Translations under genes and position numbers: made by a program | Source: Caldilineaceae bacterium | Lineage (GTDB): Bacteria; Chloroflexota; Anaerolineae; Caldilineales; Caldilineaceae | Length of the DNA: 64,000 nucleotides | Direction of reading: 5' to 3' | Assembly (NCBI GenBank): GCA_020634755.1 | Contig: JACKBC010000001.1 | Location: 124,001 to 188,000, forward strand | Shown: positions 48,493 to 62,311 of the stretch, in pieces | Layout: every line of letters begins with the position of its first letter | Position numbering within the stretch: the first letter of the stretch is position 1 | Notes under the pieces: model-generated | What the model was told of the DNA's origin: nothing | Database searches by the model: none | What the model saw: the letters and a program-made list of their open reading frames with translations, nothing else

Positions 48493-50547
48493 ATGGCAAA
48501 TGGTTCAGGATTACCCACTCAACCACCAAGAACGCCCGTCCGACACACCCAGGTTTCCAATCGGGCCAATGATCTATTGGCGCTCTTGGTGTTAGTGATT
48601 GCGCTGCTAGGGATCGGCGTGTGCGGGTTGCTCTGGGGCAGTTGGACGCGCTTGGCGCTGGCCCCCACGGCCACGCCAACCCCGACAGAGGCGTTGCCGC
48701 CTACGCCCACGCCGGATCGAGCCGGGACCCAAGTGGCGCAAGCGGTGATGACCCAGATAGCCACGCGTCAAGTGGCCGCCAATCCGAGTCCGCCGCGGCA
48801 AACCACGCCCACGTCGGACAATGTCGTCCTGTTGCCCGTGGCGCCCAATTCTTCCTCAACCCCCATTGCCGCTAGCACGGTTGTGATTGCCACCTCTGCG
48901 CCGACGCCAGAAACTATTTTGCTGCCCGTGGTGCGGCTGGATCCAACTTCTACGCCAACGGAAACGCCAACCATCACGCCTACAGAGCCATTACCAACGG
49001 CCACGCCCACCAACATTGCCACGCCAGAATTTACGCCCACGCAGGTGGTCACGGCTACGGCCACACAGGCGGTAGATGTGCCGACGCCCACCTTTACGCC
49101 GCCCCCCACACCAACACCCACGCCAACCATATTCATTGTCGGCGAACTCAAAGGCCGGGTCGATGCAGATGGCGCCACCATGAAGGAAGGCCCCAGTTCA
49201 ATTTATAAAGACGTCACCACGCTTGGCGCCAGCATGGATGTGCTCCTGCGCGCGCGTGACGCCACCGGCGAGTGGGTCTACGTATGTTGCAGCACAGACA
49301 ATCAATCGGGGTGGGTGCGTCAACATTCTGTGCCGCTCAACGGCAACACATTGCCCGACAATGCCCCCGAGGGCGCCGATCCCAATAATGTGCGCTGGCT
49401 GCCTTTCCGTGCGCCGCCCGTAGGGCTGGGGCTACCGCCCCAGTCGCCAACCATTCTGCCCAATACATATCCTTTGACGCGCTATAATGAAAACAACACC
49501 GCTTTTGTCCCGGCCATTCCGCAATCTTCGCTTAACTCTATCTGGAACATTTACGAACGCGCGGCCCAACCATTTTTGTCACCCGCCATTGTGTCAGATA
49601 GGGGCGTAATTGCCTATAGCGGCGATGGGCACCTCTATAGCTTCACGCCGGAAAATGGCGATCAGCGCTGGCGCAATAATGAATTTCGCGCGCAAATTAC
49701 CAAAGCGCCGGCCATCCGCGACACCATGATCTATCTGGCGGATGATGGCGGAAACGCCTATGGCGTTGAAGATCTAAACAACAATGCCGCAGTGCGCTGG
49801 GTGCGTCAGGTCACCGCCAATGCACAACCCGCCATTGCCGTAACCGGCTTGAATATGCTGGCCGATTTTATCTTTTATGGCGCCCGCAACAGCGCCAATG
49901 AATTCTACCTGATTTCACTCAACCGCAGCGATGGCAGCGACCATTTTGCACCGGTCAAGATTGATGGCGGACAGATACGCGCCCCGGCCATTGGCAATCA
50001 ATTGGTCTTTGTGGGTGGTGAATTTGTGCAGGCGATTGATGTGTCAAATGGCCAGACCATATGGCGCAATTCTGATATTAAGAATATTGTTGTGGCGCCC
50101 GTCTATCGTTCGCCCGGACCCATTGCGCTAGCCGAACTATACTTGGTCGATCAGGCAAATGTGCTGCATGTACTGGATGCCAATACGGGGATCCCAGCGG
50201 GGGTGTCCCTATCTACAAACGAGGCCGTGACCGGCATTGCCGTGAATGACGACATGATTTTCTTATCCGGCCCCAACTACGTCAAAGCCATTTCGCGTAA
50301 GGATCGCAACCAGATCTGGCGCGTCAATGTAAGCGGCGAACCGGTGGGTGGCATTATTGTCTCGGCCAATGTGGTGCTGGCCGCCACCAACAGCGGCGTG
50401 ATCCAGCTATTGCGCGCCGCCGATGGCGCCAGCTTGGATACAGAGGCCATGGGGGTAAATGTAATTACGGCGTCGGCTGTGGCCGGCTCGTATATTGTCG
50501 TTCCCACCACGGGCAACACGTTGCGCGTTTACACTGGCGCTCCTTGA
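48493..50547 (+). CDS. Secreted SH3b and PQQ-type beta-propeller protein
   Basis: A 684-residue protein. A single N-terminal signal anchor (LLALLVLVIALLGIGVCGLLW, residues about 28-48) is followed by a long Thr/Pro-rich linker (about 55-215), a bacterial SH3-like domain (about 218-275, ELKGRVDADGATMKEGPSSIY ... GEWVYVCCSTDNQSGWV) and a PQQ-like beta-propeller of WD-type blades (about 355-680, DRGVIAYSGDGHLYSF and so on). It is probably a cell-surface binding or scaffold protein; no catalytic residue is apparent. It is the first of two genes on this strand, 31 bases before the mannosyltransferase-like gene. There is no Cys for lipidation in a clear lipobox. Confidence 0.8.
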   Translation: MANGSGLPTQPPRTPVRHTQVSNRANDLLALLVLVIALLGIGVCGLLWGSWTRLALAPTATPTPTEALPPTPTPDRAGTQVAQAVMTQIATRQVAANPSPPRQTTPTSDNVVLLPVAPNSSSTPIAASTVVIATSAPTPETILLPVVRLDPTSTPTETPTITPTEPLPTATPTNIATPEFTPTQVVTATATQAVDVPTPTFTPPPTPTPTPTIFIVGELKGRVDADGATMKEGPSSIYKDVTTLGASMDVLLRARDATGEWVYVCCSTDNQSGWVRQHSVPLNGNTLPDNAPEGADPNNVRWLPFRAPPVGLGLPPQSPTILPNTYPLTRYNENNTAFVPAIPQSSLNSIWNIYERAAQPFLSPAIVSDRGVIAYSGDGHLYSFTPENGDQRWRNNEFRAQITKAPAIRDTMIYLADDGGNAYGVEDLNNNAAVRWVRQVTANAQPAIAVTGLNMLADFIFYGARNSANEFYLISLNRSDGSDHFAPVKIDGGQIRAPAIGNQLVFVGGEFVQAIDVSNGQTIWRNSDIKNIVVAPVYRSPGPIALAELYLVDQANVLHVLDANTGIPAGVSLSTNEAVTGIAVNDDMIFLSGPNYVKAISRKDRNQIWRVNVSGEPVGGIIVSANVVLAATNSGVIQLLRAADGASLDTEAMGVNVITASAVAGSYIVVPTTGNTLRVYTGAP

Positions 50548-50578
50548 TCTGCCTACATTGGCTTGAACTTACCGGAAA

Positions 50579-52048
<1,470 letters not shown>

Positions 52049-52077
52049 CGAACGCCAAGCGCCTGGCCTTGGGGTGG

Positions 52078-52155
52078 GGCTTATGCAAGCTCGGCATAAA
52101 AATTGCCTCAGCCATGCGGTTCGCGCTTGGCAACCCACGGGCGCGGCGCAAGTTG
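52078..52155. repeat. Family B repeat, diverged copy
   Basis: GGGCTTATGCAAGCTC to CCACGGGCGCGGCGCAAGTTG. The interior resembles the copy at 56582-56657; the ends differ from ACTTACGC/GCGTAAGT. Confidence 0.5.
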
Positions 52156-52186
52156 GGCTGCGTTCGCTACTCCTCTGTCTTTTAGG

Positions 52187-53041
52187 TTAGCCTTCGGCAG
52201 GGGCGGGTGCAACATCGGTTAAAAAGTAATACGCCTCATTAAAATTACGCAGATAATGTTCAATGACCGCGGCATCATCTTTGCTGGCAATCTGGACCAG
52301 CGCGGCCAGCGCCGCCGTAATCGCCACAATGCTGGGCAGCGGCCCCGGCGTATCGGTCGGGGCAAAAAGCACGCGCTCGGCCATGCGATTGACTGGGCTG
52401 GCCAATGACCCAACAACCCCCAACGTCATACACTGCTTGGTCCGCGCATATTCTAAGGCCCGCGCCACGGCATCGCCATATTGGGTGGCGCTAATACCAA
52501 TGACCAATGTTTTAGGCAGCAAATTGGCCAGCGTTGCCGCCCGCTTCACCGGTTCATCAACCACATATTCAGCGGCAATGCCCCGATGGCGCAACTGCTG
52601 TGCCGTCAGTTCCGCCACCGTATTTGCATATCCCTCCGCCAACAGCAGAATATAATCCGCGGCAAAAAACATGTTGGCTATTTGGCGAATGTGGTCTGGC
52701 GGATTATGAACGAGCATCTGTTGCAAGTTGTGACGCTCTTGTTGGGCCCGCTCTTTAAATAGGCCTTCCGGATCGTCGGGGGATAGCGTGGCCGGTATAT
52801 AGCTGGCATAGATCTCTGATCGCACTTGTTCCCGAATGTCGTTGAGCAATTCTGGATAACCATTGTATCCCAAACGCTGTGAGAAACGAACAACCGTTGT
52901 GGTATCGACGCCCACCGCATACGCCAATTGTGCTGCGGTCATAAACGCGACCTCATAATAGTTACTTATGGCGAAATCCGCTACCTTGCGATAGCTGCGG
53001 CTGAGACGATCGTAATATTCTCTTATCTTTTCACGATACAT
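52187..53041 (-). CDS. RpiR/MurR family transcriptional regulator
   Basis: A 284-residue protein. The N-terminal HTH_6 domain (about 1-77) reads AQLAYAVGVDTTTVVRFSQRLGYNGYPEL. The SIS sugar-phosphate-binding domain (about 115-260) includes ADYILLLAEGYANT, KTLVIGISATQYGDAVARALEYAR and GSLASPVNRMAERVLFAP. The family controls sugar-phosphate and amino-sugar catabolism. A sugar ABC importer lies 7 kb away on the other strand, but no common operator was found. It is monocistronic, facing away from a large AT-rich gap. In the SIS domain the usual GxSxxT is kept as GISATQ. Confidence 0.92.
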   Translation of the reverse strand: MYREKIREYYDRLSRSYRKVADFAISNYYEVAFMTAAQLAYAVGVDTTTVVRFSQRLGYNGYPELLNDIREQVRSEIYASYIPATLSPDDPEGLFKERAQQERHNLQQMLVHNPPDHIRQIANMFFAADYILLLAEGYANTVAELTAQQLRHRGIAAEYVVDEPVKRAATLANLLPKTLVIGISATQYGDAVARALEYARTKQCMTLGVVGSLASPVNRMAERVLFAPTDTPGPLPSIVAITAALAALVQIASKDDAAVIEHYLRNFNEAYYFLTDVAPAPAEG

Positions 53042-53489
53042 AGAGGGAGCCTATAGTCCTTTCTAAGCTTAGAGGTGGTTGGACGGGAATTTCGATTAGA
53101 CATGTGTAAAGTTCAATGTAGGCGACCAACACAAGCAGTCTAAATCTCGAAAGGGGGGTAAATTACCTTTAAGAAATCGGCGTTTCAAGGAAAGAATGAT
53201 GTAAGGAAACAGTTTACATTTTGATGCCTAATAATAAAGTTAACTAATAAATTATACTTTTTTTATAGAGTAGTGTCAAAAACAGAGGCGAAGACCGGCC
53301 TCCTAACACGATTCATGGTCATTTTTTCTTACGTCAGCCATATAATTTGCAAAATAATATTACAAAAGACCAAAATAGAGCGCATGCTTACCCAATAAAT
53401 AGAACGGCTTAATCTCGACCTCAAGAAGCTAACATATGCATTACAAGGGCTCATTGTACGCCCGGTAAAAGTCACTGGGTTGCCGACAA

Positions 53490-53525
53490 GCACCACGCCT
53501 GGCGCACTATAGCCGCTGCGTAAGT
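53490..53525 (+). repeat. Family B fragment
   Basis: CACCACGCCTGGCGC, then CCGCTGCGTAAGT: the right end of family B only. Confidence 0.5.
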
Positions 53526-53618
53526 TCTAATTTTAACAGAGATCGGATTGGTTGTGATACCATGTAACATTTGTGATACTATTACGTTCGCCCTACGTAT
53601 ATTGGGTGTGTGTACTAT

Positions 53619-53701
53619 CAGTAGCTCGCAACGGCAAGCGATAGAGTCAAATTCAACAATCGAGACCAACCCCCAGTTCGCCAACACCGTTGCGGTGTAC
53701 T
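53619..53701 (-). repeat. Family A repeat, copy A12
   Basis: Runs from CAGTAGCTCGCAACGGC to CACCGTTGCGGTGTACT, with AAATTCAACAATCGAGACC in the core. It ends 47 bases before the deacetylase start. Confidence 0.9.
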
Positions 53702-53748
53702 AAATATGGATTCGACTCGGTTTGCTCTTTTTTTTGGATTTATGCTGT

Positions 53749-55065
53749 ATGCTTAAACAGTCAAAATATTGGTGGCCCGTGGCCATAGTTGTGCTCTTTT
53801 GCAGTGCCGCGTACTTTCACGTCAATTCGACGCCAGCGACTATCCAGGGCATTGAATCACATTCGTCCACCACGCACGCAACGGCAGCTGCCATCAATGT
53901 GCCGACACAGCCGATGAGGACGCCGCTGCCGACGGCTACCGCGCCTGAAATTGCCATGCATACCGCAGAGCACCCTCACGAACTGCAACTTTCGCTGCCC
54001 ATTATTGCCGTTTCCTCAAGCCCGACACAGCCAGTTGCCGCCGGTGCAAGTCTCGCTGTAACACCCACCAATGGCGCGCCCTTGCACGCATCGGCCCACC
54101 AAGTCTCGCTGCAAGAGTTGCTGACCCATTTATCCGCCGCCGTTGAAATCAATACCCAAAAGCCCTATACAGATTCGGTAGAAACGGGTTCGGCCAACAC
54201 GCCGACATCCACCTTGGCTATCACCCCCACCTTGGCTATCACCCCCACCTTGGCTATCACCCCCACCTTGGCCATCACCCAGCCGGCAGCGCCTACCAGC
54301 ACGGCAGCGGTAACGCCCGGCGCGCAGCTTGCGCCGCCACTCATTGCCACTGAACCCGCGGCCGATGGAGTTGTGCGTACTGTGCATGTACCGATCCTAA
54401 TGTATCACTACGTAAGCGTGCCGCCCGCTGACGCCAACATCTATCGTCTGGATCTATCGGTAGCGCCCACGCTTTTTGCCCAGCACTTGGACCGCATGTT
54501 GGCTGAAGGCTATACCACCATCAGCCTCTATCAACTTTACGACAATCTGGTTAGCGGTGCGCCTCTGCCAGAAAAGCCGGTGATCCTGACTTTTGATGAT
54601 GGCTACCGCGACGTATACGACAATGCCTTTCCATTGCTGCGTGAACGCAACATGACCGCCACGCTCTTTGTAGTGACCGACTTTATTGACGAGCAGCGTC
54701 CCGAATATTTGACCTGGGACATGACGCGCGAAATGCTGGCCTATGGCCTGTCCATTGAGTCGCATGGGCGCAACCACGTTAGCCTGAAAAATAAAGACAA
54801 CGCCTATCTAACCTGGCAAGCTCTGGGCAGCCTGGAAACCATCCAATATGAGCTGGGCGTACGTCCGCGCTTTGTCTCGTATCCGGCTGGCGAGTATGAC
54901 CGAGCCACCATTGACCTCTTTAAAAGCGCCAACTATTGGGCCGGCTTAACCACGATTCAAGGCGCTACGCACCACAGTGATGATCTGTTCCAGCTTCACC
55001 GCGTGCGCATCCGCGGCACAACCGAGCCCGACGAATTGATCCGACTGCTGGAGTTGGATTGGTAA
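53749..55065 (+). CDS. Secreted polysaccharide deacetylase (CE4)
   Basis: A 438-residue protein. A signal anchor (WWPVAIVVLFCSAAYF, about 7-22) and a Thr/Pro/Ala-rich linker (about 28-215) precede a NodB domain. Motifs: TFDDGYRDVYDNA (metal Asp pair), SHGRNHVSL (two His ligands) and FVSYPAGEYD. It should remove acetyl groups from peptidoglycan or another cell-surface sugar. Inside the linker four 18-bp tandem units (54211-54282) encode TLAITP repeats. I chose ATG 53749; TTG 53722 is less likely. menG starts 2 bases after its stop, so the two are coupled. It opens the envelope and quinone cluster. Confidence 0.9.
   Translation: MLKQSKYWWPVAIVVLFCSAAYFHVNSTPATIQGIESHSSTTHATAAAINVPTQPMRTPLPTATAPEIAMHTAEHPHELQLSLPIIAVSSSPTQPVAAGASLAVTPTNGAPLHASAHQVSLQELLTHLSAAVEINTQKPYTDSVETGSANTPTSTLAITPTLAITPTLAITPTLAITQPAAPTSTAAVTPGAQLAPPLIATEPAADGVVRTVHVPILMYHYVSVPPADANIYRLDLSVAPTLFAQHLDRMLAEGYTTISLYQLYDNLVSGAPLPEKPVILTFDDGYRDVYDNAFPLLRERNMTATLFVVTDFIDEQRPEYLTWDMTREMLAYGLSIESHGRNHVSLKNKDNAYLTWQALGSLETIQYELGVRPRFVSYPAGEYDRATIDLFKSANYWAGLTTIQGATHHSDDLFQLHRVRIRGTTEPDELIRLLELDW
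54211..54282 (+). repeat. Four 18-bp tandem units inside the deacetylase linker
   Basis: ACCTTGGCTATCACCCCC three times in exact succession, then ACCTTGGCCATCACCCAG. Encodes TLAITP repeats; copy number is likely to vary between strains. Confidence 0.93.
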
Positions 55066-55066
55066 A

Positions 55067-55795
55067 ATGAATCAACCGCTTATGTCCAAACGTCCATTAC
55101 CCAATATCAACGAGAAGCCAACCTACGTTAACCATATGTTTGCCGAGATTGCCGGCACATACGATTTGATGAATCGCCTCATGACTTTTGGCCTGGACCA
55201 ATTGTGGCGCCGCGAGCTGCTGACCTTGTGCGAATTGCCGCCACATGGCCGCCTGCTGGATGTGGGCACCGGCACCGGCGACATTGCTTATCAAGCCATG
55301 CAGCGCTATCCATCTGTGCAAGCATACGGGGCCGATTTCACCTATGAAATGATGGCGGCGGGCGTAGGCAAAATGCCCGGGCGGGTTTTGCCCTTTACAC
55401 AGGCCGACACGCTGCATCTGCCCTACCCCGACAACACTTTTGACGCCGTGGTTTGCGGCTTCCTGATCCGCAACGTGGTGGATCGCCCAGGCGCTTTCCA
55501 AGAGCAAGCGCGCGTGACCAAACCGGGCGGCAAAGTGATCTGCCTGGAAACAACACCGCCATCCAATACCATTTTGGGGCCGCTTTTCCAATTCTATTTC
55601 TTCAACATTGTGCCGCTCATCGGTCAGCTGATCAGCCGGCACGGCGAAGCCTATTCCTACTTGCCGCACAGCACGGTGGACTTTCCGGCGCCGGCAGTGC
55701 TGCAACGCATTATGGAAGAGTCCGGGTTGCGTCACGTTTTTTATCGCGAGTATATGATGGGCGTGGTGGCCATTCACGTGGGGACGAAACAGTAA
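55067..55795 (+). CDS. menG: Demethylmenaquinone methyltransferase (UbiE/MenG)
   Basis: A 242-residue class I SAM methyltransferase. The signature HMFAEIAGTYDLMNRLMTFGLDQLWRREL at the N-terminus is specific for UbiE/MenG. Motif I is LLDVGTGTGDIAYQAM (SAM binding), with LPYPDNTFDAVVCGFLIRNVVD at motif IV and RVTKPGGKVICLE at motif V. It methylates demethylmenaquinone, the last step of menaquinone synthesis. Most Chloroflexota use menaquinone, so menG is the proper name. It starts 2 bases after the deacetylase stop and stops directly before the next methyltransferase (GTG 55796). No other men gene is in the window. Confidence 0.93.
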   Translation: MNQPLMSKRPLPNINEKPTYVNHMFAEIAGTYDLMNRLMTFGLDQLWRRELLTLCELPPHGRLLDVGTGTGDIAYQAMQRYPSVQAYGADFTYEMMAAGVGKMPGRVLPFTQADTLHLPYPDNTFDAVVCGFLIRNVVDRPGAFQEQARVTKPGGKVICLETTPPSNTILGPLFQFYFFNIVPLIGQLISRHGEAYSYLPHSTVDFPAPAVLQRIMEESGLRHVFYREYMMGVVAIHVGTKQ

Positions 55796-56578
55796 GTGGA
55801 CAATGCCATGACCACCGACTTTGAACGTCACGATGATCTGGCCGCACTGCGCGGCGTGCCCAGCCTGGTCTGGCGCGCCGGGCAAGCCCGCCGGCTGGCC
55901 ATGATTGTGCAATGGGGCAAGCTGGATGCACATCACAAAGTGGCGCGCGTGCTGGATAATGGCTGTGGCGTGGGCATGTACATTAAAGCCTTGGAGCCCT
56001 TTGCCGACGCGCTCTTTGGCAATGACATTGAGCCAGAGCATCTCGAGTTTGCCGCGCGCACAGTGCCACAGGCCCATTTACAATACGCCGTGTGCGAGCA
56101 TCTGCCCTATCCTGATAACTATTTTGACTTGATGTTGAGCCACGAAGTGCTGGAACATGTGCAGGACGATGGCGCGGCGGCGGCGGAAATCGCCCGCGTG
56201 CTCAAACCAGGGGGACGCGCTATTATCTTTGCGCCCAATCGGTTTCACCCGTTTGAAACCCACGGTCACTATTGGCGCGGTCAGTACCACTTTGGCAACA
56301 CGCCGCTAATCAACTATCTGCCCGACTCGCTGCGCAACCGGCTGGCGCCCCATGTGCGCGCATATACGCCCCAGGGGCTGCGGCGCCTTTTTTATGGTCA
56401 ACCCGTGCGCGTTGTGCATCACACCCAAATTTTCCCGGGCTACGACAACATTGTGCGGCGACGCCCCTTCTTGGGACGCATATTGCGCAGCGGCACTTAT
56501 TGGCTAGAAAATTCGTTTCTAACCATACTGGGCAATAGCCATTTGCTCGTAATTGAAAAAGTTGATACACCATATTGA
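55796..56578 (+). CDS. Class I SAM-dependent methyltransferase
   Basis: A 260-residue protein. Motif I is VARVLDNGCGVGMYIKALEP (near residue 48). LPYPDNYFDLMLSHEVLEHV and EIARVLKPGGRAIIFAPNRF match motifs IV and V of the UbiE/Ubi-type Methyltransf_11 group. The C-terminal YTPQGLRRLFY region resembles methyltransferases acting on lipids or sugars. The start is GTG 55796, adjacent to the menG stop; an ATG four codons later is also possible. It is in the same operon as menG, so the substrate could be a quinone or lipid, but this is unproven. Confidence 0.88.
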   Translation: MDNAMTTDFERHDDLAALRGVPSLVWRAGQARRLAMIVQWGKLDAHHKVARVLDNGCGVGMYIKALEPFADALFGNDIEPEHLEFAARTVPQAHLQYAVCEHLPYPDNYFDLMLSHEVLEHVQDDGAAAAEIARVLKPGGRAIIFAPNRFHPFETHGHYWRGQYHFGNTPLINYLPDSLRNRLAPHVRAYTPQGLRRLFYGQPVRVVHHTQIFPGYDNIVRRRPFLGRILRSGTYWLENSFLTILGNSHLLVIEKVDTPY

Positions 56579-56581
56579 CTC

Positions 56582-56657
56582 ACTTACGCCAGCCTTGGGT
56601 AAAATCGTTTGGCCAGCGCATATGCGCCCCTTGGCCATGCACGGGCGCGGCGTAAGT
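56582..56657 (+). repeat. Family B repeat
   Basis: Bounded by ACTTACGCCAGCC and GGCGCGGCGTAAGT. It sits in the gap between the methyltransferase and PBP genes, 17 bases before the PBP start. Confidence 0.8.
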
Positions 56658-56674
56658 AGCAACCATAAAATTCT

Positions 56675-59746
<3,072 letters not shown>

Positions 59747-59752
59747 CGAAGT

Positions 59753-60529
59753 ATGTCTACAATTTTAATTACTAATGATGATGGCACACACGATCCCGGG
59801 CTGCTGGCGCTCAAGCGGGCGGTGGAAAAACTGGCGGATGTCATTGTGCTGGCGCCCGAACGCAACCGCAGCGCCGTCAGCCATCAAATTACCATGCACA
59901 AACCGCTGCGCGTCAAACCGGTGGTGCTGGCCGATGGGACTCCCGCTCACACCTGTTCTGGCAGCCCGGCCGATTGCGTGCGGCTGGCCGCTGGCGGCGT
60001 CTTAGGCGTCAAGCCGGATCTGGTGATCAGCGGCATCAACGCCGGCCACAACATGGGCGTCGACATCTACTATAGCGGTACTGTGGCCTGCGCCCGTGAG
60101 GCCACCATCAACGGATTGCCGGCGATTGCCTTTAGCTCGGTCTATCCGCACCGGGCCACGGCGCCCATTGAAGAGATATGGGCAGCCTGTGGCAAAATAG
60201 CCGCTACGCTGGTGAGCAACGTTTTACAAAATGGCCTACCGCGTCAGACACTGCTCAACGTCAATTTGCCGGATTTGCCTTATGAACAGTTAAAGGGGCT
60301 AAAAATTACGCGTATTGGCAGCCGGTCGTATAAACTGGAGCCAGAGCAACGCGCCGATCCATTTGGTCAAGCTTACTATTGGCCCATGGGAGACGGGCCG
60401 TTTGATGATCACGATGAGGGCACCGACGTGGGCGCCGTCGCCCATGGGTATGTGAGCATCACGCCCATTACCCTAGACGCCACCAATTATGATTTTATGG
60501 ACGAATTGTCGCAGCGCGTTCACATGTAG
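59753..60529 (+). CDS. surE: 5'/3'-nucleotidase SurE
   Basis: A 258-residue phosphatase of nucleoside monophosphates. The metal site NDDG (residues 8-11) and the SGINAGHNMGVDIYYSGTVACAREA stretch are intact. SurE acts in the cytoplasm, often in stress survival. The family usual length is about 250. It follows the PBP by 6 bases and is probably co-transcribed with it and with the membrane protein downstream. Confidence 0.96.
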   Translation: MSTILITNDDGTHDPGLLALKRAVEKLADVIVLAPERNRSAVSHQITMHKPLRVKPVVLADGTPAHTCSGSPADCVRLAAGGVLGVKPDLVISGINAGHNMGVDIYYSGTVACAREATINGLPAIAFSSVYPHRATAPIEEIWAACGKIAATLVSNVLQNGLPRQTLLNVNLPDLPYEQLKGLKITRIGSRSYKLEPEQRADPFGQAYYWPMGDGPFDDHDEGTDVGAVAHGYVSITPITLDATNYDFMDELSQRVHM

Positions 60530-60592
60530 GGCGATTTTCCGAAATCGCCTTCTTGCAAATATTACGACCTATCTGTTTATGAGATAAAACTG

Positions 60593-61495
60593 ATGGTATT
60601 CAAAACGGCATTATCGCGTCAGAAGTGGGAAGGATTGCTGGCCTGCACCTGGATCGTGCTCATTGACATATTGCTGCTGATCTGGATGGCGCGGCGCCCG
60701 GTTGACGCCACAAAGTTTTTGCTCATTGTGCTTTTTTGCTTGAGCCTGCCGCTGTTGGCCCATTTGGCCTATCGCACCTGGAGCATTTTCACGCTCGAAT
60801 ATTGGGTGGACCGCAACGCCCTCACCATTTCCTGGGCCGGCATCCGCCAGATTGTGCCGCTGCACACCATTAAGCGCATTATCGATGGCGAAGTGCAGGA
60901 TCTGAGCCACTCCCGCTGGTCGCATTGGCCGGCTTCGCACATGCGCGTGGGGCGCGCCATGGGGCTGCTCAACCTGCAACTGTTGGCCACCCGGCCGCTG
61001 TCGGACTGTCTGCTGGTCGATACGGGCAATGAGATCCTGGCCCTTTCGCCGGCGCATAAAGCGGATTTTCTGGACGTCATTCAGGAACGTTTTGAGCTTG
61101 GCCCGGCCATTAGCGTGCGGCCTGCCCGCGCATATACGGGCGCATTGCCGCGGGTATGGTGGCTGCTCAACAATCAGGATGCGGTGGGCAAGCTGCTAAT
61201 GTTTGCCGGTGGCCTGGGGGTCTTTGCCCTTTTTGGTCTGTTGATGATTCGCTTCCCCAATTTACCATCCGATCTGGTTATGCGTTACAATGCAGATGGT
61301 TCCCCGGAAGTAATTCGGAGCAAATCCACGCTCTTTTTGCTGCCGCTCATGGGACTAATGACCTGGGTAGTCAACGGTTTATGGGGCGGCTGGATGGTGG
61401 CGCGCAAACAGCCCATTGGGGCCTATTTGCTGTGGGGTGGCGCCGTGGTGGTGCAGCTCTTTGCTCTGCTGGCTTTGGCTGGCCTTATGATATAG
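60593..61495 (+). CDS. PH-domain membrane protein
   Basis: A 300-residue protein with two N-terminal membrane segments (about 16-34 and 43-60), a soluble domain (about 70-185) that looks like a bacterial PH domain (DRNALTISWAGIRQIVPLHTIKRI ... LLVDTGNEILALSPAHKADFLDVIQERFELG), and a C-terminal pair of segments with YNADGSPEVIRSKSTLFLLPLM, the DUF1648 motif. Function unknown; it probably senses or shapes the membrane. It is 63 bases after surE and 29 bases before a glycosyltransferase, in the same cluster. Confidence 0.72.
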   Translation: MVFKTALSRQKWEGLLACTWIVLIDILLLIWMARRPVDATKFLLIVLFCLSLPLLAHLAYRTWSIFTLEYWVDRNALTISWAGIRQIVPLHTIKRIIDGEVQDLSHSRWSHWPASHMRVGRAMGLLNLQLLATRPLSDCLLVDTGNEILALSPAHKADFLDVIQERFELGPAISVRPARAYTGALPRVWWLLNNQDAVGKLLMFAGGLGVFALFGLLMIRFPNLPSDLVMRYNADGSPEVIRSKSTLFLLPLMGLMTWVVNGLWGGWMVARKQPIGAYLLWGGAVVVQLFALLALAGLMI

Positions 61496-61524
61496 ACCCA
61501 ATGATTTGAAACGGATTCGTCTCT

Positions 61525-62307
61525 ATGACGCAGACGCAACCACCTTTTCTCAGCGTGATTATTCCTGCATATAATGAAGAGCAGCGGATTGGCGCCACAT
61601 TAGAATCGGTGTATAGCTATTTAGAGCCCCAACCATATTGCTGGGAAATGCTCATTGTGATTGACGGCGCCACGGACGGCACGTTGGAAAAGGTGCGCGC
61701 ATTTGCCCAGGAGCGCGCCAATATCCGTTGGATAGATCGTCGTGAGAACCGGGGGAAAGGGTTCACAGTGCGTCAGGGCATGTTGGCCGCCACCGGCGCC
61801 ATACGCCTTTTTACCGATGCCGATAACTCGACCGATATTACCCATTGGGATAAGATGCAGCCCCTCTTTGAGCAGGGCTACGACGTGGTGATCTGCTCGC
61901 GCGATGCCAAAGATGTAGCTGGCGCCCGCCAGGCGGTGCCCCAGCCATTCCGCAAACGCCTCTTGGGCAATCTGGGCAACCTCTTTATCCAAATTGTGGC
62001 GGTGCCCGGCATTTGGGATACACAGTGCGGCTTTAAAGCCTTCACCAAAGAGTCCGCCGAAAAAATTTTCCCACTTATGCAGATCGACCGCTGGGGGTTC
62101 GATGTCGAAGCCTTGGCGCTGGCGCGTCGCTTTCATTACTCCGTGGGCATTGTGGCGGCGTATTGGATCGATGACCCGCGCACCAACGTCCACTCTTTTG
62201 GCGACTACGTCGATTCGATCCGCGAAACGTTACGCGTGCGCTGGAATTTGCTCATTGGCGTCTACGGGCGCATTGCCCATACCTCTACCAAAATAGACGC
62301 GGCCTAG
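61525..62307 (+). CDS. GT2 glycosyltransferase, dolichyl-phosphate glucose synthase-like
   Basis: A 260-residue soluble-type GT2 enzyme. The N-terminal SVIIPAYNEEQRIGATLESV and LIVIDGATDGTLEKV bind the nucleotide sugar. RGKGFTVRQGMLAATGAIRLFTDADNSTD holds the DxD (DAD). The GIWDTQCGFKAFTKE and RWGFDVEALALARR motifs are typical of ALG5/DPM1-like polyprenyl-phosphate glycosyltransferases. It probably makes a polyprenyl-phosphate sugar, the donor for GT-C enzymes such as those at 11024 and 50579. There is no transmembrane segment. It is the last gene of the plus-strand cluster and converges with the CPBP gene, 4 bases away. Confidence 0.9.
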   Translation: MTQTQPPFLSVIIPAYNEEQRIGATLESVYSYLEPQPYCWEMLIVIDGATDGTLEKVRAFAQERANIRWIDRRENRGKGFTVRQGMLAATGAIRLFTDADNSTDITHWDKMQPLFEQGYDVVICSRDAKDVAGARQAVPQPFRKRLLGNLGNLFIQIVAVPGIWDTQCGFKAFTKESAEKIFPLMQIDRWGFDVEALALARRFHYSVGIVAAYWIDDPRTNVHSFGDYVDSIRETLRVRWNLLIGVYGRIAHTSTKIDAA

Positions 62308-62311
62308 CGGC

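Larger units (their letters stand above)
53042..53748. other. AT-rich divergent intergenic region
   Basis: Seven hundred bases without a supported gene, notably AT-rich at 53180-53460 (for example a run of eight T near 53260). It holds a family B fragment (53490-53525) and family A copy A12 (53619-53701). A CAGAGGC/GCCTC hairpin lies near 53283-53301. Confidence 0.6.

Noticed and set aside
55097..56077. 326-codon frame antisense to menG and the next methyltransferase
   Set aside because: It spans two genes on the other strand and lacks any domain.
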